This document shows, in pieces, positions 10,921 through 30,597 of a stretch of DNA of 64,000 bases. The first letter of the stretch is position 1. The number at the start of each line of letters is the position of its first letter. Below the pieces are notes generated by a model, which did no database searches, had not been told where the DNA came from, and saw only the letters and a list, made by a program, of their open reading frames with translations. Both the position numbers and the translations under genes were made by a program. The stretch lies in the NCBI RefSeq assembly GCF_051622035.1, contig NC_135357.1, positions 18,136,256-18,200,255 of the forward strand, written 5' to 3'. The stretch is from Arctopsyche grandis. Its lineage: Eukaryota > Arthropoda > Insecta > Trichoptera > Hydropsychidae.

Positions 10921-11190
10921 TTTGAATGTGATGAATGAGTGGAATCTTAATCTACTCTCTTCCATTTGGGCCTCGCTGTGATTTTATTTTTTATTCATAT
11001 TTTGTTGATTTATTTTACTTTATCTTTCTCCTTTGTACATTTTATGTACTATTATTTCCCTTTTGTTACTTTTTATTATTTTTTTATTCTGCTTTCTAAT
11101 TTTTCTGTTTTTTTTTACTTGTATTTTTTGTTTGTTGTTCCTGTAATGCCACAATGGTCCAAATCTATTAATAAAATAAAATAAAATAAT

Positions 11191-11535
11191 AATTTCACTA
11201 ATAGGGGCCCAGTGAATATGAAATTTCCGTAGTGAAATTATCACTATACCCGGGAAAATCTAATTAGATATGATTTCACTAAAACGTCAGTCTAATTGTA
11301 ATTTAACTGCTTTTATAATTTCACTGTGACTAACATATATAGGTACATAGTTTTAAATTAAGAATCAATTTTGGAATGTTTACTATCTCATGTTACTCTT
11401 TAACTAACTTATTAAATGGCTTGAAAAGATTTTCATCCGCTGGAGCGCTTCGGTACAATATTATACATAATATATGTATGAATTGAAATTTTTATTTTAT
11501 TTAATTATGTGGAATTATTGTTATTCAAATGTTAC

Positions 11536-11540
<5 letters not shown>
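11191..11540. other. AT-rich spacer, no gene recognised
   Basis: Contains recurring TTTCACT/AGTGAA words (11196-11330) that may be the remains of a small inverted-repeat element, but no clean ends or target duplication could be found. Confidence 0.35.

Positions 11541-11607
<67 letters not shown>
11541..11607. repeat. (TA)n microsatellite
   Basis: About 67 bp of uninterrupted TA. Open frames read as poly-Tyr-Ile here are artefacts. Confidence 0.95.
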
Positions 11608-11613
<6 letters not shown>

Positions 11614-13504
11614 TAGTGATATGCCCGTTGAAAATTTAACGGGTGGTTTCGGAAAGAAATTGATAATTGAAGTTGGAGCTGACAAAGTAATACATAATGC
11701 ATACAAAAGTTTAGCTGTCATATTTAGTTTACAAAATGTAATACTTTCCGATTATAAACAAACGGGCATTGACCTCGCAACCTTGATTATTTTACACATA
11801 ACAAATTACATACATGATGTGCATTTAGTACACGTTTCCCGGATAAGACCGCGCCGAGAATTATGGGATATGGGTTCGATACCTTGTGCCCGCTATTTCG
11901 ATTTTATTTTATTTTTCAAATATCGTTAAAATATAATTAATTTTAATTAAAAAATATATATTTAATTTTTTAATATGAAAACAAAAAATAATGGTTCAAA
12001 CCCTCGCTAAATAAAATTATTATCACGTATTTTTATATGGCAAGAAGGAAACAATTTCAATTAATGTTTAAAAAAAAAGGCCAATGGAAAATTTTACATT
12101 GGCATCGTCGGTAACTCTGTGTTCACGCGAAGGTACGCGGGTTCGATTCCGAATGAATTTATACAAAGTTTAGTATTTTTATCGATTCATTATTATGTTC
12201 GGCTAGCGTTAGGACACACACACACACACACACGCTCAAACACATACACACATACATACACATACACACAGAATAGCTTATTTATATTTATAATAATATA
12301 TACAGCTGAACTTTTAAATAAAATTATCTAAACAAAAGCTAAAGTTTTTAACAAGAAATATGCCTTCTTTTGTTTTTAAGAAGAATATAATTTCCGACGC
12401 CTCTACAAATAAATTTCAATTTAAATTCATTTGAAATAACAGGAAATGTACAAATTATCTACGAACATCTGAACAGGTAAATTATTGAATTATTCCCGTA
12501 AAATTTTCGGATATAACTGACGCATATATCATTTCGATATCTATAACGACAAATTTGTCAAATTAAATGAACCTCGAGAGGATTGATTTGAACTGTCGCT
12601 TGCAAATTGATAGATTCCGAACAAGAACGGAGCGATCGTGCCGTCATCAAATGAAAGTCTCCATCATCACCGTGATGGGGGTGTTTTTCGAGTGGGTGGC
12701 CGAGGTGTTGATGGAGCGTCTAGTATTTTCACGTCATCGCCATCAGCGATACATCACGGACGATGTGCCCGAATCAGCAGCACAAAGGGGCGGATTCCTG
12801 TAATTAGTCGGCGACGATCCGTCGCGATAATCAATCTTCGAAGCCTGTCGCTTTTAATATTTAAATTATAACAAATTATTCTCGGAGAAATTTCGCGGGG
12901 GTGAATGGGGAGGAAACGTTCGCTCGCTGAAACAAGGCACGCCCATATACGCAGTAAGCGTTCGCGGTACTTACCCACGATGAATTTTTAAAATAGACGG
13001 TTAATGTACATATGTACTTATGTACATACATGTATACAGATGTTTGCGTAGTGTTTTTGTGCACGTGGGAACAACGGGCCGTGGAAGCTGAGGGGCTCTC
13101 GTGCATGGAGACATCGTCTACAATAGACCGGACTTGACTTAAACAATGGACCGGCAGTTCAATATTGACGGGCTTATTATTATTGTTCGGTTTTGATCGA
13201 TCAGCTCGTCGTGATGTTGACGATTAAATTTGTGAATTCGGACGGATTCGAGAGATAAAGCCGTACAGGTTCGACACAATGGGACTTAATTCGTGAAATG
13301 GAATGGAATTGAATCGCCACCGAACGAAATACATTTATTTTTTGCTCCTCGAACAAAAAGGAGACTGAAATGTACGATTTATAAGCTAACATTAAAATTT
13401 GTTCACGTGTTATTGAAATCCATCGTTTCGTGTACCTATGTATTGTGACAAGTATAGTGACTAGATTTTGCAGTAAACATGTAATAGTGTCTAATTTTCA
13501 ATAG
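11608..13504. other. Spacer with tRNA-like B-box motifs; no gene recognised
   Basis: GGGTTCGATACC at 11872-11883 and GGGTTCGATTCC at about 12139-12150 match the internal B-box of tRNA promoters, but no cloverleaf could be completed around them, so they may be SINE remnants. 12600-12850 is GC-richer than the surroundings (ATCATCACCGTGATGG, GGCGACGATCCGTCGCGATA) yet has no long or recognisable open frame. It could hold a non-coding exon or regulatory DNA. Confidence 0.35.
12213..12271. repeat. (CA)n / (CATA)n microsatellite
   Basis: Uninterrupted CA steps followed by ACATACACACATACATACAC imperfect repeats. Confidence 0.9.
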
Positions 13505-14060
13505 TAATTGTATGCCTGATAGCATTTCATTTAGATGATAAACCAGTAGAAGTAGTAAATAAAGATTTATATTTAGTTTGACGTGTCCGGTAGTAAAGAA
13601 GAGGAAATAAAGCCATGTATGAAATTAGGATGGAGTGCATTTGGACGAATGAATGCGGTTTAAAAATAAAAAAATGCCACTTTGCCTGAAGAAAAAGATC
13701 ACCAGTCAATGTGTTTTTCCAGTGATGACGTATGGATGTGAAACGCCAAGTAGCTAAAGTCCAATTAACTCAAAGATTCTTGGCATAATGAGGATAGACG
13801 GGAAACGGAATACGTGGGTGAGAAGTATGACAAGAGTTGTGGATATAGTAGATTGACTGAAAAGATTGAAATGGCCGCGTAGCTAGAAGAATGGTCAAAA
13901 GAAATGCTAAAATGGTACCTGAGAGAATGCAAAAGAATAAAAGGAAGACCGCAGGGAAGATGGGTAGACGAAATTAGGAAAATGTGTGGAGTGAGATGGG
14001 TGAGATGGAAGCGTGTTGGAGAGGCCTTCAGACTGTAGATAATGATGTAATAGTATATTT
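13505..14060 (+). pseudogene. Degenerate 3' fragment of the RTE retrotransposon
   Basis: From TGCCTGATAGCAT to CGTGTTGGAGAGGCCTTCA it follows the last 600 bp of the full-length RTE copies (35250-35850). Frame-breaking changes are many: TTTAAAAATAAAAAAATGCC, loss of the TGGACACTGAACG codons, and deletions near 13860 and 14005. It ends at GTAGATAATGATG, a decayed form of the (ATG)n tail. Unlike the intact copies it is not bordered by a TA tract. Much older than the 32 and 48 kb copies. Confidence 0.8.
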
Positions 14061-14269
14061 AAGATTTTAATAAAAGGCAATTAGTTTGGTAACTTTATGA
14101 AATATAATAAAGTCTTTGATGAAAACTAAAAGTAATAGGTACAATTTAGGAAATATTTTACATTATTTACATATTACAAAAATTTCAGATTATTTTCTTT
14201 TAATTTATGAACACGTGTTTGTATTCAACTCTCCTCTTCTTATTTATTTGTTTTTTAATATATTTTCCC

Positions 14270-14600
14270 ATGATGCCATTAAGGGGTACCCCTAAGCGAT
14301 ACCCATGGTATTAAACATGTACACATATAAATTTATAGGTTATAAATTTGAAATTATATTCAAATAGTTGTGGCATAGTGGGTAGAATGATTTTGCAAAT
14401 TTTATGAGGAACATTTTCAACAATGAAATCAGATAATTTGGCAAACTCTGATCTGTCACAAATATCTTAGTCTGACCAACAATACTACAGAAATACTTCT
14501 GAATAAATTCATTTCAATCAAAGTCAACCTAGGGCTTGAACCCCGGAACCTCTCGGTAGTTAGCATTAGCGCAACCATTGAGCTATACTCCTGGCTTATA
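14270..14600 (-). mobile_element. tRNA-derived SINE, full-length-looking copy
   Basis: On the minus strand the head reads GCCAGGAGTATAGCTCAATG GTTGCGC ... ACCGAGAGG ... GGGGTTCAAGCCC, with an A-box-like TAGCTCAATGG and a B box GGTTCAAGCC at tRNA spacing. The body (TCAGAGTTTGCCAAATTATC on the minus strand) and the tail are shared with 17175-17435, which lacks the head. The head is shared with 43798-43880. Three copies with different truncations support a real family. Pol III transcription is inferred from the boxes. Confidence 0.72.
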
Positions 14601-15261
14601 ACATATTAGATCGGTTCTATAAAAAAAAATTAGGAAAATGTAAAAACAAGTTGCAAGATACATATATCTTTATTTACATTTTTATTATTTTATTATTATA
14701 TTTTATTTCTTTTCCTGTCATCTAACGTAGTTTTACTGATTCGACAACACCGTATTATTGGGAAGAAAGCTGTCCTTATAATAATAAACTGGAAAACATA
14801 TAGATATTTATATAACTACATAAATACATACATACATATGTATGTACATATATACATACATATGTATGTACATATATACATACATATGTATGTACATATA
14901 TACATACATACTATTAAATTTATATTATATACATATATACATACATACTATATAAAATTTAAAATAGTACTTACTATTTTAAATTTTACTATATAAATTA
15001 TGTGTCAAATTAGATTCCATGTACATTTATCTATTGATACACATATTTACAATAAAATTAAATCAACGATTCATTCAATATTTATAACTATCACGATTAA
15101 TCTAAATAGAAAAATGTAACTACTCAGGTACTCTAGCATTATTTTGTTTACGCACTGAAAATTTCCAAAGGAACGTCTCGGAGCGAACGCTCTCGACATC
15201 TTAAAATGTTTTCGCATTTAAATTGAATTTCAAATTACACTCCTTTACTCTGCATAAAATC
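14601..15261. other. Intergenic / 3' flank of the sugar transporter gene
   Basis: AT-rich, no open frame of note. AATAAA-type polyadenylation signals on the minus strand are possible in several places downstream of the stop codon at 15262, but none stands out. Confidence 0.4.
14827..14915. repeat. 24-bp palindromic minisatellite
   Basis: About four tandem units of ACATACATATGTATGTACAT plus ATAT. The unit is itself palindromic. Single copies of the same word are scattered over the whole window. Confidence 0.85.
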
Positions 15262-21726
<6,465 letters not shown>

Positions 21727-23276
21727 TATATTTTCTTTATAAAATTATGTTGTTTAAATTGTTATATGTAGTTTTAGTACATATTCGTTTAATATTATAT
21801 ATGTATGTGTTGATTATATGAACATCGATGAGAGAATAAATAGTGAACGATTCGGATGAAAATGAGCCCTAAAGGTGAACGAAGAGGCAATGGATCGATT
21901 CTTTAAGTTTTGCTGGGTAATGTAGCGTGGAAAAAAGAAGAAATGGGAAAAGTGTTCTACCTTTAAAACTTATATTACGAAAATGTAAAATGCCTACACA
22001 ATTTGTATGTGAATGGATTTTCCCCCAAAATACGAATATTAGTTCAAAGTATGTGTGTATTTGTATGTACCTATATATGTGAGTTTTAAATTAAAATAAT
22101 GTACCTTCTATGAGAAGATTAAAACTGTATAAGCCGTACTTTCAAACGATCGTTAGTGCCGGGAGCAGTAGCTCTACTGATAGCAGTGAGACATCAAAGA
22201 AGCTCTGACGAGACGAAAAAGTTTTACACTTATTTATTTCCTCAGACCAAGACTGATAAGGGGCGTCTCCATCGCTAGGAAATATCTCCTTTGTGCATAC
22301 ACAGCGGCTCAAAATCTCGTCTTATTTACGGGGGAAGACGCTGTTGGAAAAATCTACAAGTTTTTCCACCTCGTCAAGATTGCGTTTATTCTGTAGCTAG
22401 AAATATCCTCTTTGAGCTTTTTCTTCTTTTTTTTTGAAAAACGCTACAGTAATTCAGCGTTGACGCCACATTTTTAAATTGAAGATAGTCCTAGATTTTC
22501 TCAGTTTGAACTTCTACATAATTAAACTGCTTATCATTTAGAGACAAGGCCAGGATACTTAGCCGGCAAAATTTAAAGGACTTCACTAACACATTTTTTA
22601 GATTACTAAAGCTTATATTCACATTTTGTAATGTTCAGTATGTCCTCTAAACTAAACCCCATTCATTAAAACTAACCATAATTTGGAATAATAAAATAAA
22701 CTGAATTCATTTATATACTTATGTACATATGTATATATGTATGTACATATGTATATTAACAATTTTAGGTCGTCCAGTATAACGCAATTTATTATATCAA
22801 CCAAAACATACAAAGTCTTAATACTCAACATTCTTCTCCAGAATAACAACTTACAACTTTACAGAGAGTGTTATAATGTCAACAGCATGTGAGCTGCTAA
22901 ATGTTGCAATACCGGAAATTCAAAGGGTAGTTGCTGCATATGTTATCTGTAAACTTCTCAGAGTCTGCAACGTAATACGGAAATTCAGATAAGATATAAG
23001 CATATTTAGATGCAAATAAAAGTTGCGAAATAATGTCCGCAAATTTATCAACATTTTAATTGCATTCGCATGGCAAGATAATTTGATAAATGGAAATTTC
23101 CTTATAATTCAACAAACTGTTCAAATTTTCTTGCATATCAAATACTTTTTTAATATAAAGATGAGAATCTTGTTATTAAAAAATTTAAAGTAAAAAATTT
23201 ACTTCAGTACTACATATAATACATATGTACATATATAACAATAAGCTATTATTTCATATTTTCCCATACATGTATG

Positions 23277-23279
<3 letters not shown>
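21727..23279. other. Upstream flank of the transporter gene, no gene recognised
   Basis: AT-rich. 22140-22400 is somewhat GC-richer (GGGAGCAGTAGCTCTACTGA) but has stops in all frames. A palindromic ATGTACATATGTATATATGT run lies at 22720-22755. Confidence 0.4.
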
Positions 23280-25439
<2,160 letters not shown>

Positions 25440-25606
25440 GAAAGATCATATATTATATATTATTTTTCTATATATTAGCTATTATATATTAGCGATTATA
25501 TATTAGCAATTATATATTATTTTTCTATATATTAGCTATTATATATTAGCGATTATATATTAGCTATTATATATTAGCGATTATATATTAGCTATTATAT
25601 ATTATA
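25440..25606. repeat. 15-bp tandem repeat TTATATATTAGC(T/G)A
   Basis: About ten units alternating TTATATATTAGCTA and TTATATATTAGCGA, with TATTTTTCTATATATTAGC interruptions. It ends 30 bp short of the stop codon of cuticle gene A and so lies in its 3' region. Confidence 0.85.
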
Positions 25607-25635
25607 TTTCAAAGATGTGTTATTGATGAATTGTA

Positions 25636-25736
25636 TTAATGTTGCGTTGTAGCAACAGGTCCAATTGGTAAATTTGTTGCCATCACTCTAAAGCCATTAA
25701 CGGCGTCTGCAGTGTAACTCACGGTTTGCAATTTTC
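25636..25736 (-). CDS. Cuticle gene A last exon
   Basis: Acceptor TTTGTGTTTTAG, then G-KLQTVSYTADAVNGFRVMA and TNLPIGPVATTQH, stop TAA at 25638-25636. Completes the chitin-binding domain. Confidence 0.85.
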
Positions 25737-28700
25737 CTAAAACACAAACAAATAATTACAATCTTCGTTAAAATTATTACCGATAAATTATATTTACCAT
25801 AAATATTCAGCAGTAATTACGTACTGTTGACATACAGGTCAAAATAGTGTACAACTACACAATCTAATTATTTGTTTACTATCATTTTACCTTAAAATCG
25901 AATGTTTGCACTGGAATTCCCACTATTTTGATATATTACAAAAAATAATTTATATTCCATATAGTTAATCCAGAAATAATTTATTGACTTAATTTAACTC
26001 TAACATATTTCTTTAACTTCAAAGATAAATTTAAAATTTTCAATTACATATGAATTTCTTTAATAAGAAACAATGATTTTAAAATTAACGGAAGTGTCGA
26101 AAAAGTATGTAATACTACTTATGTACATATACATACATATGTGCGTACATACATACTAGGGTTTCTGATTTTCCTGACTTTTTCAATTCCCGGGACATGG
26201 TACCTGATTGGTATCAATTTCAATTTTGAATTTAATTCATTTTTTATTAATATCAAATTACTAAAACTATTTACAGGAAAAAATGTAAAAATTGAAGTAG
26301 ATTCATTTGAAATAACTCCTTAAGAATACTAAAATATTTAAATGAGAAATAGAAGCCTATTTCTAGATTTACCACAAATATTTCCGACAATGGAAAAAAT
26401 CTTTCAGTTTCGGGTCGGAGTTGATTTTAAAGTTGGATGAAATTAAAAAAAAAATTTTAAACTATCTATTTTTTATCCTGTCAGCAGTTTTACATATTTA
26501 AATTTCTTTTTTACAGTCAATGCAGTTGTTATTTACTCTTTTGATTCATTTGAAATAAATAGCTTAGATTCATTTGAAATAAATAGTTTAGATTCATTTG
26601 AAATAACTCCTTAATACTAAAATATTTAAATGAGAAATAGAAGCCTATTTCTAGATTTACCACAAATATTTCCGACAATGGAAAAAATCTTTCAGTTTCG
26701 GGTCGGAGTTGATTTTAAAGTTGGATGAAATTAAAAAAAAAATTTTAAACTATCTATTTTTTATCCTGTCAGCAGTTTTACATATTTAAATTTCTTCTTT
26801 ACAGTCAATGCAGTTTTATTTACTCTTTTGATTCATTTGAAATAAATAGTTTAGATTCATTTGAAATAAATAGTTTAGATTCATTTGAAATAAATAGTTT
26901 AGATTCATTTGAAATAAATAGTTTAGATTCATTTGAAATAAATAGTTTAGATTCATTTGGAATAACTCCTTAATACTAAAATATTTAAATGAGAAATAGA
27001 AGCCTATTTCTAGATTTACCACAAATATTTCCGACAATGCGAAAAATCTTTCAGTTTCGGGTCGGAGTTGATTTTAAAGTATGATGAAATTAAAAAAAAA
27101 ATTTTAAACTATCTATTTTTTAGCCTGTCAGCATTTTTACAAATTTAAATTTCTTTTTTACAGTCAATGCAGTTTTTATTACGTCTATGATTTAAATATT
27201 CATTCATCGTCAAACTGTCTCATCTTCATCAGTATCTAAAAGAGTTTCTTCCATCGTGGAATCGTCAATAAACGAAAGATACACATGCTTCATAATAATT
27301 TTATCTTAGGATATATGTACTTTATAGTAACGTTTAAATAATGTTTTGATCAAAATATTTTCCCTGGGATTTGGAATAAGAATTTCCAGGACACGGAACA
27401 TCAAAAATTCCATGAATTCTTGGGAATTTCCGTCCCAGGTCGACCCGGGACTATTTAAATGTTATAATAAAGGCGTTTATTTTATCCTACGACCAAACTA
27501 TTACAATATATCGAAAGTATTTCTTTCTTGTATTGCCGATTTCGCGATGGAAGAAATTCTTACTACAATATATACATAGATTCTGATGAATGGTGAATAA
27601 GGAGTTATCAAAGTGAAATCTACAATACAACGTAAATAAAAAATTCGGGTGTGACCAACCCATGACTTTATCTATGTATTTGAGGAATATACCTACATAT
27701 AAGAAAGTCACAAAACAAAATTCTATATTGAACCGTACATACACATTCACATATACCGGCAGCATTATGAAATACTAATAGCTAAGACAGCGTTTTCGAT
27801 ACAAATTGAGCGCAAATGTATTTGCACAAGACAAAAGTTCTACTTCCGGTTGTCGGATTTTGTTTAAATTGTTTTATTACTTAAAATCACTATCAGTATT
27901 ATACACATTAAATATCAAGAAAATAAAAATAATTTAAAAGGTCAAAATAAAATAATGAAATATTGTTTTAAAAAAAAATACTACTTCCAGTTTACGAATT
28001 CTGACCAAAACCTTATCAGCTCTAAGTTAGAACATAAATAAAACAAATATAAATTTTCAGCTTGATACGTTCAGGGGTGTGGACAGAATAGTGGGCACAA
28101 AGTTTTTGACCTTCCTAAGAGGAAAAACACTTCCGGTTCATACCACTTCCGGTTCATTAAATTTGTTGATTTTTTTTTATTTTTACTTAAAATCAATATC
28201 TTTATTATACACAATAAGTATCAAGAAGCTTAAAATAATTTCAAAGGTCAAAATAAAATAATGAAAGGACTAACGGTGTCCAAAAAATCCCCAAAATACA
28301 CACACATACACACATTTTTTTCTAGATAATGAAAACGTGATCAGTGATCGATTCTGAGTTCGAATCAGTCAAAATCTCGAGTTCGAATTTTCGCATGATC
28401 ACAAAACTTCATATATTGTTACTACGTATAAAGTAAAAACAATAGCATCGACTTATGTTAGTAATATATTTGTAGTATAATAGATTTTATTTCAGATAAT
28501 GATGAATATTTTACCGTTAGCGTCGATATATGAGTAAGCTCCTCTAGTGACTCCGTCGCTTCCTTTGACTTCATCTTTGGAGCTGAGCTCGTTAGCATAT
28601 CCATAGCTATATTGTCCTAGGGCATTCTGCGAGTGGTATTGCCTGTACCTTCCCAATCCCGAATCCATCATCGGATAAAACGCCTCGTTTTGTAGCCGAT

Positions 28701-29070
28701 AATCGACAATGGGATATCTTGTCGGGGTGTGCCATACGTCCGGGTAGCCGAGCGGTAGGAGCGTGGGGTACACGTTCACGAGATGGGGAGGTCTGCCCAA
28801 GGACAGCGAATTCAGATTCGATCCGTACAAATGGATCAAAGAAATGCCGTGATCCAATTTGTCACCAGCGATGCCCTTGTCGGCCCCGCGGACAAGGGCC
28901 GGCGTCCCAGGGACTTGAAGGGGGTCAAATAGGGGGTTGGGTTGTGCTTTAGACCCACCCGCGTCCATGTTTTCAATTATTTGTGACGGATTACCGTTTG
29001 CGGCATCTCCTTGGACAGAGTTCTCTGATGACGGCCGAAGTTGACCGTCCTGCGAAGGGTTGAGGTAGAA
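25636..29070 (-). CDS. Cuticular protein gene A, CPR/chitin-binding type 4 (5' exon missing)
   Basis: Minus-strand exons 29070-28515 and 25736-25636 join in phase 1 across a 2.8-kb GT-AG intron. Together they read GQYSYGYANELSSKDEVKGS then DGVTRGAYSYIDANGKLQTV then SYTADAVNGFRVMATNLPIG, then a short tail and TAA. This is the chitin-binding Rebers-Riddiford-type domain of arthropod cuticle proteins, which are secreted and bind chitin in the exoskeleton. About 150 residues before the domain are unusual, hydrophilic and Pro/Asn/Leu-rich. The signal-peptide exon lies further upstream (beyond 29070, after acceptor ATTAATTTTCAG) and was not found. The Met in the open frame before that acceptor is intronic. 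No stop or frameshift in the visible exons. Confidence 0.82.
26300..27190. repeat. Three direct repeats of about 235 bp separated by 24-bp tandem units
   Basis: Copies begin with ATTCATTTGAAATAACTCCT at 26300, 26591 and 26950 and share TTTCAGTTTCGGGTCGGAGT and TATCCTGTCAGCAGTTTTAC. Between them lie tandem units GATTCATTTGAAATAAATAG plus TTTA: about two between copies 1 and 2 and five to six between copies 2 and 3. The whole lies in the intron of cuticle gene A. The minus-strand open frame reading LNYLFQMN repeats is just this array. Confidence 0.88.
27580..28440 (-). repeat. Dispersed repeat with CCGGAAGT-like motifs, copy c
   Basis: Complement of 56680-57620 and of 1245-2097. Contains four ACTTCCGGT/ACTTCCAGT words (27841, 27981, 28130, 28145) and two related internal modules (27836-27965 and 28140-28262, both with ATTTTTACTTAAAATCA-like and AAAGGTCAAAATAAAATAAT sequence). 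Intronic to cuticle gene A. Confidence 0.65.
28515..29070 (-). CDS. Cuticle gene A penultimate exon
   Basis: 185 codons between acceptor TTTTCAG (29071 side) and donor AACG|GTAAAA. Holds the long N-terminal region and the first half of the domain (QYHSQNALGQYSYGYANE, YSYIDANG). The QYHSQ...LGQY signature is shared with genes B and C. Confidence 0.85.
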
Positions 29071-29562
29071 CTGAAAATTAATAAGGACGACCAAATAAAT
29101 TTTAGCTACTCGTTAACTAATTCTTAAAATATAAGTAAAGATACATATACACTCCTTAATACTATCGAACAATTTTTGAACATTCGATCATTATAGACAA
29201 ATTTTTGAACATTCAATTTTCAATCATTCAAAAATACTTCATCAGTATATTCTGAATGTGTATTAATTGATATGGTAATTATGTATGTATGTAAACAGAT
29301 ACGGTTCGTTTATAACATGACAGCTAAAATATTATTTAGTACATTCTATATGGACACATTTATGTATATGTTTAGTAATGTGTTAGTGACGTGTCGAAAC
29401 AACAGTAACCGACACGATCTATTCATATTATACAGCAGTACATGTCACAGAAACGTATCAAGCAGAACCAGTTTTTTCGCTACTGTGGAAATATTTACTC
29501 ATGACGTGACTTAATTATGGCGAGTGCATCCGTACTAATGAAAGTGCTGCCACGTGCATATT
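29071..29562. other. Upstream sequence of cuticle gene A exon, probably intronic
   Basis: No coding signal. The missing first exon of gene A should lie somewhere to the right on the minus strand. No clear ATG-donor pair with a TATA box could be picked. Confidence 0.35.
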
Positions 29563-29645
29563 TTATTTTATTTTTCAATTAATCATGCACACTCCCTAAC
29601 ACATTGCTCCAAAGCGGCGAGTGTGCTAAATAGATTAAGACTCAG
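29563..29645 (-). repeat. 3' end of a jockey/CR1-like LINE with stem-loop
   Basis: TTTATTTTATTTTTCAATTA (complement of the A-rich tail), then GCACACTC ... ACATTGCTCCAAAGCG ... GAGTGTGCTAAA. It matches 56030-56115 closely, including the inverted repeat GCACACTC/GAGTGTGC. Only the terminal 80 bp are present. Confidence 0.7.
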
Positions 29646-29929
29646 GAAATTATATATATCATATATTATTAAATACATAATTATAACATACATACATATC
29701 TAAACAACACCTGATATCTATGGTCAGACATTACCAACATCGTAAACAATACGAATAATAACATTTATTATGTAACAATACGAAATTTGTACATTTCAAT
29801 AATCATCCATAGAGACATATATGTAGAGAAAATCTGGCGAAACCTGAGAAATAAGAAAGAACTTAAGGTTTTCGAAATAGAAAATTGGATAAGAAAAGCC
29901 AATTTTTACAGGAATCGTTTCAAATCAGA

Positions 29930-30075
29930 AAAATTGACTGATAAGAAACGACCGACCTCGACAAACCAAGGTCTGGCCAGCTACGAGACTCCAGTGGGAA
30001 TCGAACCCATGACACCTAGCACGAGAGAATACAACACTCACCACTAGACCACGCTGCTGGTTATGGATATTTTCG
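29930..30075 (-). mobile_element. tRNA-derived SINE (second family)
   Basis: On the minus strand: CAGCAGCGTGGTCTAGTGGT GAGTG ... TCATGGGTTCGATTCCCAC, with an A-box-like TGGTCTAGTGG and a canonical B box GGTTCGATTCC. It is followed by GGCCAGACCTTGGTTTGTCG, a non-tRNA body. The aminoacyl stem does not pair, so it is a SINE head and not a functional tRNA. GCCAGACCTTGG recurs in the SINE at 58.2 kb. Confidence 0.7.
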
Positions 30076-30597
30076 GAAACGTCATATAGTAATAATTTTG
30101 ACTCGACGATTCGACGCAATCAATATTGCGCCGTGAGTCGATTTTATGTTGTACTCTTCCAAAACAAGTACGAAAGTGCCGAAAACGGGTGGTGCTGTGT
30201 AGTGTGAATAGAAGAAGTCTTTTCCCTGCAGTTTTGTGCTGAGCTGTTGACGTGCAATGCTGGATAATATAAACCCACATAATTTCTATTAAACTTTGCT
30301 GATAATTCAGGGATTTTGTTAATACTTTGATTGGAGGTCGCGTGGGAGGGGTGTATAAACTCAAACTTTGATGTAATTAAATCTAATTGTCAATGGAAAT
30401 ATTTATGTTTGCCAAATTCATGTAAATTGTCTCGGAGTAAGTGGGTCACAATTAATTGCAAAATTTCATGTCTATATGTATATGTATGTATGTACATTCA
30501 ACATTTTCAAGCTAAATAAAATCATGTATAATAATTGAAATGTTCCAACTCAGTCGCTATGAACTTTTTAAGGTCGCAGCATACGTCCCAAATTTAT

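Larger units (their letters stand above)
5580..11190 (+). mobile_element. 5'-truncated jockey/CR1-like LINE, split by nested insertions
   Basis: The two coding halves (5598-6977 and 10548-10920) join in frame when the solo LTR and one ACCC duplication are removed: the left half ends KEYGYY, the right half resumes with PYLYPTPFLLGMLGYNS. The 3' untranslated region runs from 10921 to an (AATAA)n tail ending near 11190. The 5' end is missing, with RT similarity starting around 5590. The copy is inactive because of stops and frameshifts in addition to the insertion. Related pieces lie at 1-540, 2098-2205, 29563-29645 (minus) and 56028-56605 (minus). Confidence 0.8.

Noticed and set aside
12567..12978. 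Three overlapping open frames in a GC-richer patch as a coding exon
   Set aside because: Frames on both strands are similar in length, none shows a domain or convincing splice sites.
28492..29094. Cuticle gene A as a single 200-codon ORF (MVVLINFQF ... GKIFIII)
   Set aside because: Both ends read into introns. The acceptor at 29071 and donor at 28514 plus the exon at 25636-25736 give a complete chitin-binding domain.
29980..30060. True tRNA genes at 14.5, 30.0 and 58.2 kb
   Set aside because: A and B boxes are present but acceptor and anticodon stems do not pair and a SINE body follows. Called as tRNA-derived SINEs instead.
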